From positions 67,259,501 through 67,323,500 of the forward strand of contig CM032228.1 in NCBI GenBank assembly GCA_019009955.1: a stretch of 64,000 nt of DNA, written 5' to 3'. The notes under the pieces were generated by a model. The model was not told the DNA's origin. It ran no database searches and was given only the letters and a program-made list of their open reading frames with translations. The stretch comes from Riptortus pedestris (taxonomy: Eukaryota; Arthropoda; Insecta; Hemiptera; Alydidae). Each line of letters opens with the position of its first letter. The stretch's first letter is position 1. The position numbers and the translations under genes were made by a program. This document shows, piece after piece, positions 13,030 to 23,361 of the stretch.

Positions 13030-14139
13030 CTCTGTCAAAAAATAAAACGTATTGTGGAGGAAAACCGTCCTACTGTGTATATCCAGATTACTCCTTAATT
13101 TATTTAACAATGCACTACACATTTGGTAAATTATTCTTAATTACTGCCCACAGTATGCACTGATAACTTATTCTCTAGAAGAGAAATGAGAACAAACTAA
13201 CTGTTGGGCGAGCTGGGCCACTCTTATAGACGGGGGCGATATCAAAGGAAAGGGTGGCAGACTGGTCTAGGTGGTGCTGACGATGCCTAGAACACAACTG
13301 TTGCCATCGGTCCTGCCGCTTTCATCGGTCGGTTCGCAACACTATATATATATAAACAAGTCATATATTTATTTGTCCTCCCTGGAATAGCCCTTCTTCA
13401 AATTTAGTTGTACTCCTAGACCCACTGCATCTATTATTGCTTCCAACTCTTTCTAGCCCAAAATCTCCTTAAATTATTTATTTCCGTTTTCTTTCTCTCG
13501 TTACCATTTTAGAAAATCATATATTATTCTGTTTTTATGTGTGATAAAAACTATGTATTCAACATTTTGTTTTAAATATATGACTCGCTGATTTATGCAT
13601 ATTTATTTTTAATCAATCATACTGCGGATTTTTTGTTTTTAATTGGTAAAATTGTTAGTATTTATATTTTTGATAGTTATTGTAAAAATTAGTAAATTAC
13701 AATGAATCCTGTACTAAGATGTATTTTATATGTTAAAGAATGGCACGTTTTTGTTAGTAAAGTCCTTCATTGTGACAAGACATTATTCATCATACTAATA
13801 TATATATATATATTGACATGATGGCCAGAACGGCCATCAGAGTTTTACTTAGTGAGCGATCAACACGACGTACCACTGTTAACCGAGGAGGACCTGGAAT
13901 GAGCTGTCTCCACTAGACTGACGAACCATATTGTACCTGCGCGGTCTGTAGTAAGTTCTCACTGGTTCATCCTGCCTACGTAGAGGATCTTCTAGAGTCG
14001 TAATCGTTAGTTATCCGAAAGAGCTATCAGACGTGTACACTCGTTCGATTCCATGTGATTCATAAGCTCTGTAACAGTAGCGAGCTCTGGTAGTGGACTC
14101 GTGAACTAAAATAGTGTGGTTCGAACGTGCACCCATTTT
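13030..14139. other. Unassigned; contains a perfect short hairpin
   Basis: No gene recognised. Two patches (13200-13345 and 13845-14130) have near-even base composition, unlike their neighbours, but only short frames. GATGGCC AGAAC GGCCATC near 13823-13841 is a perfect 7-bp hairpin just after a short (TA)n. Confidence 0.4.
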
Positions 14140-14264
14140 AGCGGACTCCCCTTGTTGGAAATCAGCTATTGACGTCGTACTCATGACGCGCTTTTCGAAA
14201 TTTTTCCTCAAATGTCCATCGATCCTACCCAGGAGATGAGTTAATGAGGTCCGTTCAAAACTGT

Positions 14265-14318
<54 letters not shown>

Positions 14319-15113
14319 CTTTTACCGCTCTAGCGGTCACAATTATTCTTTAATTGTTACCAAAGTCGATATTTAGTCGTTTAAACGAAAGATCAAGTTC
14401 GTTAATAGCTAAAATCAGGCCAGGGGGAGGGAGGGTTTAGAGGGGGAGGTTAGAGGGAAGGATTTTAAAAAATTCGAAATATCTCCGTTACTGTGGGTCG
14501 GAACGAAAGATTGAATAGAAGCAATCTTATTGAAAATTTAATGTACTATAATTATTGTTACATTTATTCACTATCTTGAATATTAACCGAGATGTTTGCA
14601 TTTTTCAGTTTTCAGCCATGAGCAAACCGCCACTTCTACTCATGTTACATAAACAATACTCTGCTAAATAATAAAACACATTATTCGAAGCTTAAATCCC
14701 AAAATTCAAGACATCTTTATTATAGGAGATATATGCAAATATGTCCTGGTAATCCCCTCCCCCCGTTTTAAGTTCCTGGACTACTAAAATTTGATTCATT
14801 GAGATAACAATTATTCTGACTCATTATTAATTACAGTACTAGATATAGTAAATAATTCTCGATACAATTAATATGTTATATTCTGATATATTCCAGTAAT
14901 TGTTTTCCTTTCCGGTGTGAGGCGGGCAGACCCGTTTATTTACATTTCTAACGCTTCCTGCCGGCAGGTTATTGAAAGTAGATGAAACATTTGTTATTTC
15001 CGTTTGTATTTATTCACGGTGGTGCTGTGTTACCAGTATGTAGATTTATCTATTACTAAACTTCACGAGGGAAATCTGCTTAGTTTACGCAGCCCCTGCG
15101 TGACGGACTTTTT
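14140..15113 (+). mobile_element. H1 Helentron-like copy, full length (long form)
   Basis: Reference copy of the long form, about 975 bp. In order: a degraded palindromic 5' end with 'ggaaatcagctattgacgtcgtactcatgacgcg' (in short blocks, 14158-14190), the 'aaatgtccatcgatcctaccc' block (14209-14229), the (TA)n core (14268-14314), 'ttgtcttttaccgctctagcggtc', a G-rich stretch with a following 'atctccgtt', the long 3' module, GGAAATCTGCT (15070-15080), the perfect hairpin ACGCAGCCCCTGCGT (15088-15102) and GACGGACTTTT. The minus-strand frame over 14011-14340 merely reads through the microsatellite. Confidence 0.75.
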
Positions 15114-16054
15114 TACCTTCAGCTTACTGAGTGGAGTGGTGTTGATGTAAATACACCTTAAGCCGTAACGGCAGCTGGCGCCCTCTATAAGTGCAATATA
15201 AATGGTCATTAAAGCTACGAAAGGATTTTTTTTAGAATAATAATTGTATGAATAGTGGACAGTGAACTCTGAAACTATGTTTCTAAGATTACCAATTAGT
15301 TCTGGAAGAATAAATGGCTATCAAATTCATAAATTACAGCAGTTTAAAGGAAAAAGGATCTTACAAATATGATAATCAATAGCGGAAAAAAGGGATCGCT
15401 TGTACAACAAGATTGGTTTGGGAGAGAAAAAAGAAATCCTCTCTAAGCAAGCAGTTACGGTTCAATCAGAGGATACTTTTTGCTGGCGAAAGGATTCTGC
15501 TACCTTTGAAGTCTCTATCGGCCGCTCACAAAGGGACCTACTGTTCTCTAATTTCTACGACACACATCCTTTGTGCATTGCTCATTATTTAAGAATTGGG
15601 TCTGACTCTGCCTCCTGCAATTTTATGTTGTTTAAGATGTGTATTTAATTTGTTCTTTGATTTCTTAAATTCATTGCATTTTACTTGTCACTATTTTTAG
15701 AGGTTATTCAAATAATTCGACAAAACCTTTGAAATTCCCACAAACTGAAATAAATGACGAAATTTGTATATTTGTCTATTAACGCTTTCTTGGCTGCTTT
15801 TACTTTAATAGAAAGTATTGTCGATATTAAAACTATTACATGAAATTAATTACTATGTTTCATGCGTTATTGGTATTTAGAACAATTAGTAAATACTTAT
15901 TATTCCATTAGAAACCGAATATTCATACTGTCATTTCAATACAAGAGTTGGTAAAAATGGAAAAAGTTGGTCATCATATTTGGAAATTAAGGCTTGGACT
16001 AAATGTGACTCAGGTTTGGCAGTTTGCGTACATACATTTTTCTATCAACTAAAA
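15114..16054. other. Unassigned, with one 82-codon frame
   Basis: No repeat shared with the window except the first 25 bases (see the finding on the shared downstream extension). The plus-strand frame 15400-15648 (82 codons) has a mixed, protein-like composition but no motif I recognise and no splice context that convinces me. A host exon fragment is possible; so is chance. Confidence 0.35.
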
Positions 16055-16590
16055 AAGTTACTCACGCAAAGGTTGCGTAAGCCGATTTTCTACGTGCTGG
16101 TATAACACACCTATGATATCATTGTCTATTCCTATATATTTAAAAAAACGATGAATAAAATGGTTAAGGGTTACTGAAGGCTGGAAACAAGAAAGTCCAG
16201 GAAACACTCCTAATACGTAGTATACGAAGAAATGTATATAACAACAGTTGTAGAACATCAATACTTACGTAATTTGGGAGTCCCCAGCCCCTGTAAACCA
16301 CCACTATTCCATTTCCGATTTCGGCCAATAACAAATACAATCTTTAGTTTTGACTGAAACGGTTAAATATCCAATATGTTATAGATCAAAATGACCAATT
16401 TTGAGACAAAAGTGTAAAACCTTAATTGATGGCGTGATCACATGCATGTGTCTCAAAAATTGAAAGTTCAATGAAAACAATATTTGTTATTTAATCTTGG
16501 GGTGAAGTGATTCATGATATAACAGCTTGTTGTTAATATGAAATGAGTAAGAGCAAATATCTCGGTTAATAATCGCACATTTTTACTGTT
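16055..16590 (-). mobile_element. H1 Helentron-like copy, 3' half (reverse strand)
   Basis: The 3' hairpin at 16062-16078 reads ACGCAA AGG TTGCGT on the plus strand. Relative to the family hairpin both partners of one stem pair have changed (G to A and C to T), so the stem stays closed. 'agccgattttc' is the inverted end, then the body modules follow up to the 'atatctcggttaataatcg' block near 16556-16580. The 5' part is missing or replaced. Confidence 0.6.
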
Positions 16591-16929
16591 TTCATTTTTT
16601 ATTTTGTTTAAATTGATTGTTTTTTGATGAGCAATATCGCCTCGCAGTGAACGCTCCACAATAAATAAATAATCGTACACAACGTACATAAAAATATTTA
16701 CAGAACATTACATTAGGAATAAGAATGTTTCTATACAAGTATTATTTGTTTTATAAATTGTTCTATACAATATTAAACAAAATATGTATATAACAATATT
16801 TATTGAAAACACAATTTGTGCTAAGATTGAAACACATGAAGAAGATTGAAGAAGATAAACATGCCCAAATTATCCAGTCCTCGGTTCAGTCAGCATTTAG
16901 CAGTGCCTATACAATTATGCCAATATCCA

Positions 16930-17211
16930 GTGAGTTGAGGTTTGAATCCCGAAACATCATCGAATTTTTGTGAAAAGGACATCCTGGGAAAGGAATTCAT
17001 GAGAGAATGGTGAATGTATATGATCGTGATTATTCCTCTTTTTCTACAGTCACTAGGTTGTTCAATGAGTTCAAACTCGGTCGTGTGAGTGTGCAAGACG
17101 AAGGAAGTTCCGGGAGACCAACAACTTCAACTGATGTTGACCAAGCGACTCGAGCAGAGGACATGCTCTTGGATAATCTTCGAATAAAGATGTCTGAAGT
17201 TGCTATGGTAT
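16930..17211 (+). pseudogene. Mariner-family transposase remnant, N-terminal part
   Basis: Translation of 17007-17211 gives 'ERMVNVYDRDYSSFSTVTRL' followed by 'FNEFKLGRVSVQDEGSSGRP'. This is the paired helix-turn-helix region of Tc1/mariner (Mos1/SETMAR-type) transposases, with the F.RGR.S..DE..SGRP linker. A recognisable part of the same domain continues upstream to about 16930, with an in-frame TGA near 16969. The catalytic DDD region is absent. The frame is cut at 17211 by the LTR element, and matching sequence resumes at 21078. An upstream relic only; no function is expected. Confidence 0.72.
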
Positions 17212-17427
17212 TGTAACAGCTGGGCCGCGTTGCCCCTGGTTACCACTTAACCTAACACTGATAACAAAAGTTTAGACAGTCAGTTGCTTGTGTACCACCA
17301 TGAGGAGACCTCTGTTTGTATTATTCTAAAGTTGTATTATTATTTTTTGTGACATTTATGAAAATACAATAACCTATTATTTGGAGTCAAGACTTCATTT
17401 ATTTATAGGGAACACCTCCCTATAAAA
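17212..17427 (+). repeat. 5' LTR of the Ty3/gypsy element
   Basis: Starts TGTAACAGCTGGG and ends CCCTATAAAA, 216 bp. It differs from the 3' LTR by one base (gataac here, gatagc there, near 17264). Promoter and polyadenylation signals would lie here; no element could be pinpointed with confidence. Confidence 0.92.
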
Positions 17428-17428
17428 C

Positions 17429-17445
17429 TGGTGACCCCGACGCGA
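17429..17445 (+). promoter_or_regulatory. Candidate primer binding site
   Basis: TGGTGACCCCGACGCGA starts one base after the 5' LTR. A TGG start is expected for a site complementary to a tRNA 3' CCA end. I cannot assign the tRNA from the sequence alone. Confidence 0.65.
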
Positions 17446-17451
17446 TCCGAA

Positions 17452-17727
17452 ATGCTGAATAAGGAGGAATACCTCGCATTAACTGAGCCAGCGCTCACAT
17501 AACGTCTTCTCGAGGAAGTTCAAAAGCTACGAGCAGAAGTCGCTGAACTACGAATCCGAGCCCGTTCCAAGAGCCGTGAAAGAGAAAATGAAGGCGGAAA
17601 ATGGCGTCCCCGTCCATGCAGTCCATCTTCACCACGGAAAGGTATCTGTTATTACCACTATCGCATCCAGGATATAGCTATGAAATGCACAACACCCTGC
17701 AGCTGGAATCAGAACCATTTAAACTAG
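17452..17727 (+). pseudogene. gag remnant, mostly deleted
   Basis: A frame opens at ATG 17452, has an in-frame TAA at 17500-17502, and continues to TAG at 17725-17727. What remains is the C-terminal tail of Gag: a charged Leu-rich stretch, an Arg/Ser-rich stretch, and a Cys-X-X-His...Cys...Cys patch (from 17647, CYYHYR...MKC...PC) seen at the Gag end of arthropod Ty3/gypsy elements. The capsid region is missing; Gag in this group is normally several hundred residues. The pol frame overlaps in the -1 frame, which is normal for gag-pol organisation in this superfamily. Confidence 0.7.
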
Positions 17728-18902
17728 AAAGGGTGACGGAAGAAGCGGCAACCGTCAATACCCAGTCACTCAGCCGCCTGTTCGTGTACGATAAGCGGTC
17801 AAGACTTCACTTCCTAGTTGATACAGGCGCAGCTATTTCTCTAATACCTGTTTCTAATTATCCTAAACGAAAAGCCACCGATTATACCCTCGTAGCCGCC
17901 AATAACTCCCCGATCAAGACATACGGTGAAGTAAACCTTATTGTAGACTTCGGACTTCGAAGACCCTACCCATGGCAGTTCGTCATCGCGGATATAGAAA
18001 AGCCCATAATAGGTGCCGACTTTTTATTCCACCATCAGCTTGTAGTCGATCTTCGACAGAAAAGGCTTATCGACCAGAAGACAGGACTCTCCACACTAGG
18101 CCAACTCTCAAAAACACCACCCATTTCCATCTCTACTATTCCAGGAGACTGTCCCTATGCACACATTTTAAAGGAATTCCCAGACCTGACGAGACCATCT
18201 CCAATTAAAGGACCAACTAAGACTGTAGTGGAGCACTATATTAAAACCACAGGCAACCCGACCACTAGCAAGGTCCGAAGACTCCCTACGGAAAAGTATC
18301 GGTTAGTAAAGGAGGAAATTGAACGCATGGTGGCAAAAGGAATATGTCAACCGTCCAAGAGCCCGTGGTCGAGCCCTCTCCATGTAGTTGCCAAGAAAGA
18401 CGGAGGGTTACGTTTGTGTGGCGACTACCGTAGACTTAACTCCCAAACTGTCCCGGACCAATACGGCGTCCCGAATTTGATGGATTTTAATACCAGGTTG
18501 GATGGAGCAAAAATTTTCTCGACATTGGACTTAGTCAGAGCTTACCATCATATACCCATAGCGGAAGAAGATATAGAAAAAACCACCATTGCTACACCAT
18601 TTGGTATTATGGAGTACTTACGTATGACCTTCGGACTAAGGAATGCAGCCCAAACTTTCCAACGATTTGTAGACACAATGCTGCGCGGTTTAGATTTCGT
18701 CTTCCCCTATTTGGATGATTTCTTGGTGGCATCCAAAGACGAGCAAACCCATGAAGACCACCTCCGAGAAGTTTTTCAGCGATTAAACGAGTACGGTATG
18801 TCCTTAAATCTTGCTAAGTGCGTACTAGGCAAAATAGAGGTAGATTTTTTAGGGTACAGAGTAGACGCCTCTGGAATAAAACCTCTACCTTCTAAAGTTT
18901 AG
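17601..18902 (+). pseudogene. Pol fragment: protease and reverse transcriptase
   Basis: A 433-codon open stretch. The retroviral-type aspartic protease has its catalytic DTGA at residues 74-77 and a following 'IIGADFL' at about 136-142. The reverse transcriptase runs from about residue 210; its palm carries 'STLDLVRAYH' (Asp 310) and the catalytic YLDD at 370-373, with 'LRLCGDYRRLN' before them. The stretch ends at a TAG (18900-18902) before the RT thumb, where coding similarity continues, so this is a premature stop. No initiator Met is expected, since pol in this group is reached by frameshift from gag; the ATG at 17601 is arbitrary. A catalytically plausible core but a truncated product. 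Confidence 0.9.
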
Positions 18903-19567
18903 AACATTTTAGACTTTCCTCGTCCAGATACTATTTTATAGAAGAATTTTACATCCTCGTCCAAATTTTTTATAGAAGATGCATTCCAAACGCAGCTAAA
19001 ATACAAATGCCACTTAACAAGCTTCTACACAATTCCAAGAAGCGTGACAAGACCCCTGTGCAGTGGACAGAAGAGACTATACAAGCCTTTGAGCAGAGCA
19101 GGCGCAGCATAGCAGGGGCAGCGAAACTTGCACACCCTACAACCACTGGAGAACTCGCCCTAATGTGTGATGCTTCGGACAGAGGAATAGGAGCCGCATT
19201 GCAACAGAAAAAAGAAGGAGTATGACAGCCTTTAGGATTTTTCTCAATAGCTCTCAGTCAAACGCAGAAAAACTTTTCAGCTTATGATTAAGAACTTTTG
19301 GCTGTCTATGAAGGCATCCGTCATTTCAGACCATTATTAGAAGGGCTCAATTTTGTGATAATCACTGACCACAAGCCCCTTGCCAGTGCCTTCCACCAAA
19401 AAGCCGAAAACTCCCCACCCCGAATAATTCGACAGTTAAATTATATTAGCCAATTCTCAACTAATATTGAATATATGCCAGGCAAAGACTACATTGTGGC
19501 AGATGCTCTATCACGAGTAGAGGAGATCATCATCCCGGATCATATGGAACAGCTGGCCCAAGCATAG
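18903..19567 (+). pseudogene. Pol fragment: RT thumb/connection and RNase H, broken
   Basis: Similarity continues in a shifted frame from about 18975 ('FYRRCIPNAAK'), then 'MPLNKLLHNSKKRDK' at 19007. RNase H motifs are visible: 'LMCDASDRGIGAAL' (catalytic Asp), 'ELLAVYEGIRHF' (Glu) and 'FVIITDHKPLASAF' (Asp), then 'YIVADALSRV'. The breaks are a stop at 18900, disorder at 18935-18970 with a frame change, TGA at 19223-19225, TAA at 19286-19288 and TAG at 19565-19567. RNase H would not be made as part of one polyprotein. Confidence 0.88.
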
Positions 19568-19655
19568 AAGTCAGACCCAACACTTTGCGATTTGAAGAAG
19601 AATAAGAGCTTGCAGCTCTTCACTACCAGGATTATCATCTCAGATACTCTGTGAG

Positions 19656-19970
19656 ATGAGTACCAGCAAAGCTAGGCCTTACGTCCCTCCACAGTTTCGG
19701 AAACCTCTTTTCGACAAACTCCATGAACTGAGTCATCCAGGTATCCGAGCTTCTAGGAAACTGGTGGCACAGAGATTTTTCTGGCCGGATATGAATCAAG
19801 ATGTTGGTAAATGGACCAAGACTTGCTTACCTTGTCAAAGAGCCAAAGTAGTAAGGCATACTCAATCTCCCTTAGGAACCTACCAACCTTCCGCTAGATT
19901 CCAACATGTACATTTAGACATTATTGGTCCACTACTTCCTTCGGATGGAGAAGATACTGCCTTACCATGA
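19656..19970 (+). pseudogene. Pol fragment: integrase zinc-binding domain and first catalytic Asp
   Basis: The integrase N-terminal HHCC module is intact here: 'HELSHPGIRASRKL' supplies the histidines and 'CLPCQRAK' the cysteines. The start of the catalytic core, 'FQHVHLDIIGPL', holds the first Asp of the D,D-35-E triad. The frame then ends at a TGA at about 19968-19970, and the core resumes in another frame. Known family role: joining element cDNA to host DNA. Confidence 0.88.
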
Positions 19971-20690
19971 TAGACCGGGCGATTCGCTGGCCTGAAGCTA
20001 TACCTCTCGAAGAAATCACTGCAGCAACGGTGGCAGAGGCATTTTATACACATTGGGTTGCTCGCTTCGTAACACCAGTACGGCTGACCACAGATCAAGG
20101 TCGTCAATTTGAAGCTGAAATTTTTCAACGCCTTAACATCATTCTTGGCACAGACAAGAAACGCACCACGGCATATCCCCCTCAAGCGAACGGTTGCGTA
20201 GAACGCTGGCACAGAAGCCTCAAAGCAGCTATAATGGCCCATTTGGCATCCGAAAGATGGACCAAGGTTTTGCCCTCTGTCCTACTTGGTCTTAGAGCAG
20301 TATTTAAAGAAGACCTGGGAGCCAGCGTTGCTGAAGCACTGTATGGACAACCCTTAAGATTACCGGGCGAAATGCTGGAAGACAGTACTTCTCAACAGGA
20401 ACCCATACTTGCGTTGCAACAACTTAAAGACGACCTAAGGCGCATCAAGCCAGCTAACGCCAGAGCGAATCATCTGAGGAAAACATTTCAACACAAAGAC
20501 CTCCAGAGTTGCACTCACGTGTTTTTAAGAGAGGATGCGATCCGAAAACCACTAGCCCCCCTACTCTGGGCCTCATAGAGTTGTCAAGCGCAGTGAAAAG
20601 AACTTCGAGATTCTGCTCAGGGCAAGGAAGTTGTAGTTACCATAGATCGCGTGAAACCAGCCTACCTACTTGCTGAGGAATCCATGACCA
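19967..20690 (+). pseudogene. Pol fragment: integrase core and C-terminal end
   Basis: Continues the integrase catalytic core: 'RLTTDQGRQFEAE' gives the second Asp and 'NGCVERWHRSLK' the catalytic Glu. The frame from 19967 runs 203 codons to a TAG at 20576-20578. Beyond it, in another frame, 20622-20684 encodes the conserved pol C-terminal 'VVVTIDRVKPAYL'. So D, D and E are all present but spread over at least two frames. No chromodomain is seen. Confidence 0.86.
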
Positions 20691-20849
20691 GCGGGAAGAC
20701 CGACCTACAGCCATCTCAAGAAGATTTTGCACAAGCAAAGCCAACGCAAACCTCTCAGACGGAACCAACGGAAGTTCCAGGTTACAGGACCAGAACAGGA
20801 AGACTTGTTAAATTCTGAAAAAAATGTTAAATTCTGTGACTCCGTCACT

Positions 20850-20857
20850 GAGGGGGG
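20850..20857 (+). promoter_or_regulatory. Polypurine tract of the Ty3/gypsy element
   Basis: GAGGGGGG immediately before the 3' LTR, in the place where plus-strand cDNA synthesis is primed in LTR elements. Confidence 0.75.
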
Positions 20858-21073
20858 TGTAACAGCTGGGCCGCGTTGCCCCTGGTTACCACTTAACCTA
20901 ACACTGATAGCAAAAGTTTAGACAGTCAGTTGCTTGTGTACCACCATGAGGAGACCTCTGTTTGTATTATTCTAAAGTTGTATTATTATTTTTTGTGACA
21001 TTTATGAAAATACAATAACCTATTATTTGGAGTCAAGACTTCATTTATTTATAGGGAACACCTCCCTATAAAA
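20858..21073 (+). repeat. 3' LTR of the Ty3/gypsy element
   Basis: 216 bp, TGTAACAGCTGGG to CCCTATAAAA, one base different from the 5' LTR. Followed by the GTAT target duplication. Confidence 0.92.
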
Positions 21074-21077
21074 GTAT

Positions 21078-21200
21078 AACGAATTTCTTGTGGTAGCGCT
21101 GCTCCATCATCCTCAGCATTTAAGGAATGTTTAAGATGTCAGCAAAACTGTTGGAAGCAGCAGCCGATGAAGTGGAGACATTCAGACTCATCCCTTCCAC
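21078..21200 (+). pseudogene. Mariner-family transposase remnant, continuation after the LTR element
   Basis: The mariner helix-turn-helix region resumes here: short matches (ISCGS, then HHILS and GMFKMSAKLL in a shifted frame) fit the part of mariner transposase directly after the portion ending at 17211. Frameshifts show that it was already decayed. The remainder of the transposase, including the catalytic triad, is missing. Confidence 0.6.
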
Positions 21201-21244
21201 GTTATTCGAAGGTTAAATACTAACTATTGTTTTCAAGAAACATT

Positions 21245-21638
21245 TATTATACGAGATACATGCGATTATGTTCTAGTGACCCCTCCCCCGTAGTTTTTGG
21301 ACTACTAAAATTTGATTGATTGAGATAAAAATTATTCTGATTCATCATAATTTACAGAACTAGATATTGTATAGTTTCAAATAAAATTAATATATTCAGA
21401 TATATTTCATTAATTGTTCTTCTTTCTGGTGAGAGGTTGCCAGATCTGTTTGTATACATCATAGACACTTCCCCCCGGGAAATTATTAAAATTTACTGAA
21501 AGATTTCTTATTACCGTTTGTATTTATTCACTTAATATTCGCGGTGGTGTCGTGTTACCAGAATGTAGATTTATTTATTGTTCAACATCAGGAGGGAAAG
21601 CTGCTTAGTTTACTCAGCCCCTGCGTGATGGACCTTTT
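21245..21638 (+). mobile_element. H1 Helentron-like 3' module
   Basis: Only the long 3' module is present ('gtttttggactactaaaatttga' in short blocks from 21293), ending in GGGAAAGCTGCT (21594-21605), a hairpin close to the consensus (21612-21626) and 'gatggaccttt'. A second, more degraded end (ctacgtggaaaatctgtgcag, in blocks, to 'gactttttt') follows at 21687-21737, so two 3' ends lie in series. Confidence 0.6.
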
Positions 21639-21778
21639 ATTTAGAAGCAGGAAATATAGAGGGACTAGAGACATACAGTGCTACTACGTGGAAAATCTGT
21701 GCAGTTTAAGAAGCTCCTACGTAAATGACTTTTTTGAATAAGGTGATTCACCAATCTGGAACAAAAGTAAAAATATAT

Positions 21779-21779
21779 G

Positions 21780-21819
<40 letters not shown>

Positions 21820-21820
21820 C

Positions 21821-21882
<62 letters not shown>
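21779..21882. repeat. (TA)n microsatellite
   Basis: About 100 bp of near-pure TA with small interruptions, between an H1 3' end and the 3' end of a Helitron. Confidence 0.95.
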
Positions 21883-23311
21883 TCGCGGACCCGGCGGGCG
21901 TTGTCCTGCGTGATATATCAAGCGATTAGAATATTAAATTAAATAATATTAGGTTTAAAAAAAATCTTCTTTTAAAAACGCAAAAAACAGCATTTGTTAT
22001 GTGCACGTTTGCCGAAAAACAAATAATAAATAAAATATCACGAAAACTGGGTTCACAAAAAGAAAACGAAAAATGAGAGAAGGAAAAGAAGACGTTTTAG
22101 TTCTATGATTATCTGGTAAAATGCGCACTACACGTCCTTAAAAACAAACAGTTGTAGACCAATAATTGAAATAAATCAAAACCCTCAACAATAACAAAGC
22201 AAATACTTAAATATAAATAAAGAAAAAAAAATAATTGCAACATTCAAATCTAATTAAAATAAATTTGGGCAATAAATAACAATGTCTGAAAGTAAAAACC
22301 TCTCGCAGCTAAAAACATCTTTATTTAGATGACATACTTAAACTCTAAGGGCATTAGATAAACATATTACAATTTCATTACATTTCCAATAACCTCGCCC
22401 TTCGCCCTTCGACCGGAGACCTGATCCCTCTGCCGGGCCGATCTGCGGCGCTAAACCATCCGGGGCGTCACCCGAACGCGTATATAAAAATTCAATCAAA
22501 TCGGTCCAGCCGTCTAGGAGGAGTTCAGTGACATTCACACGTACGCTAGAATTATATATATACAGATAGAGGTGTATTAGCCTGTTAACGCTCTAGCGGT
22601 CGCAATTTTCGCTTGATCGTTACCAAACTCCGTATTTAAGTGTTTCATGTTAAAAAACGGATCATGTTCTTCAACGGCTGGAATCGGATCATTGGGAGGG
22701 GGAATTTAGAGGGGAGGATTTTTGAATTTTCGAAATATCTCCGGTAGTTTGAGTCGGATCGAAATTTTGTATGGAACCAATCTTTTTGCAAATGAAAAGA
22801 TCTATAAACGTTGACATGTATCTATTTTCACTGTCTTTAATATTAACCGAGATATCGGCGTTTTTTTTAGTTTTCGGCCTTCAGTAAATCCCCACTCCCG
22901 TTCGAACCTAAAAAATATAGTATAGCTTATTACCATGGAAGAACTAATGCTAATTCACATACCGAGTTTTGATCAGTTCGATTCAATCGTTGGTGCCCAA
23001 TAAAATTGTTGGCCCCACTTTACTTTTTTAGTGTATATCTCGTTTATACTTTGTTATACGACAAAAGTGAATATGACAAAAGTTACTCCAAATAACAACA
23101 TAAACAACTTTTATCCTCTGCATATTTGCCGAAAAACCAATAGGAAACGAAATACGGCTATTTTTATTTTCAGGCCTCCCTCACAACTCCCCACTCCTGC
23201 TCCCTCTGCCGGCGCTAAACCATCCGGGGCGTCACCCAAACCATTAAACAATTAAAATCAAACCGGTCCAGCCGTCTAGGAGGAGTTCAGTGACATACAC
23301 ACGTACGCTAG

Positions 23312-23312
<1 letters not shown>
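21883..23312 (-). mobile_element. Chimeric Helitron H3, copy 1 (reverse strand)
   Basis: On the minus strand it starts TCTAGCGTACGTGTG (near 23312) and ends in a GGAC...GTCC hairpin and CGAGT (near 21883; the second copy has CTAGT). Order: cap, one unit of the 298-bp type, an H1 middle module in inverted orientation (about 22575-22900), a second copy of the cap (around 22430-22547), and a unique 500-bp tail. The same order and the same junctions occur at 47643-49077 on the plus strand. No Rep/helicase is encoded. GC-rich cap segments (gacgccccggatgg) stand out from the AT-rich tail. Confidence 0.75.

Positions 23313-23360
<48 letters not shown>

Positions 23361-23361
<1 letters not shown>

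Larger units (their letters stand above)
17208..21077 (+). mobile_element. Ty3/gypsy LTR retrotransposon, complete ends, defective interior
   Basis: Two 216-bp LTRs flank 3.4 kb of gag-pol remnant, and the whole is bounded by a perfect 4-bp target duplication GTAT (17208-17211 and 21074-21077). The order protease, reverse transcriptase, RNase H, integrase is that of Ty3/gypsy (Metaviridae). There is no env frame. Most of gag is deleted, and pol has several stops and frameshifts, yet the LTRs differ at only one site by eye. The insertion is recent in sequence terms. It could not have produced a full set of its own proteins in this form. Confidence 0.93.

Noticed and set aside
14011..14340. Minus-strand frame of 109 codons with Tyr-Ile repeats
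   Set aside because: Runs through the (TA)n core and H1 5' module. The same kind of frame occurs at almost every TA tract in the window.
19880..20242. Minus-strand frame of 120 codons
   Set aside because: Antisense to the integrase core of the Ty3/gypsy element.
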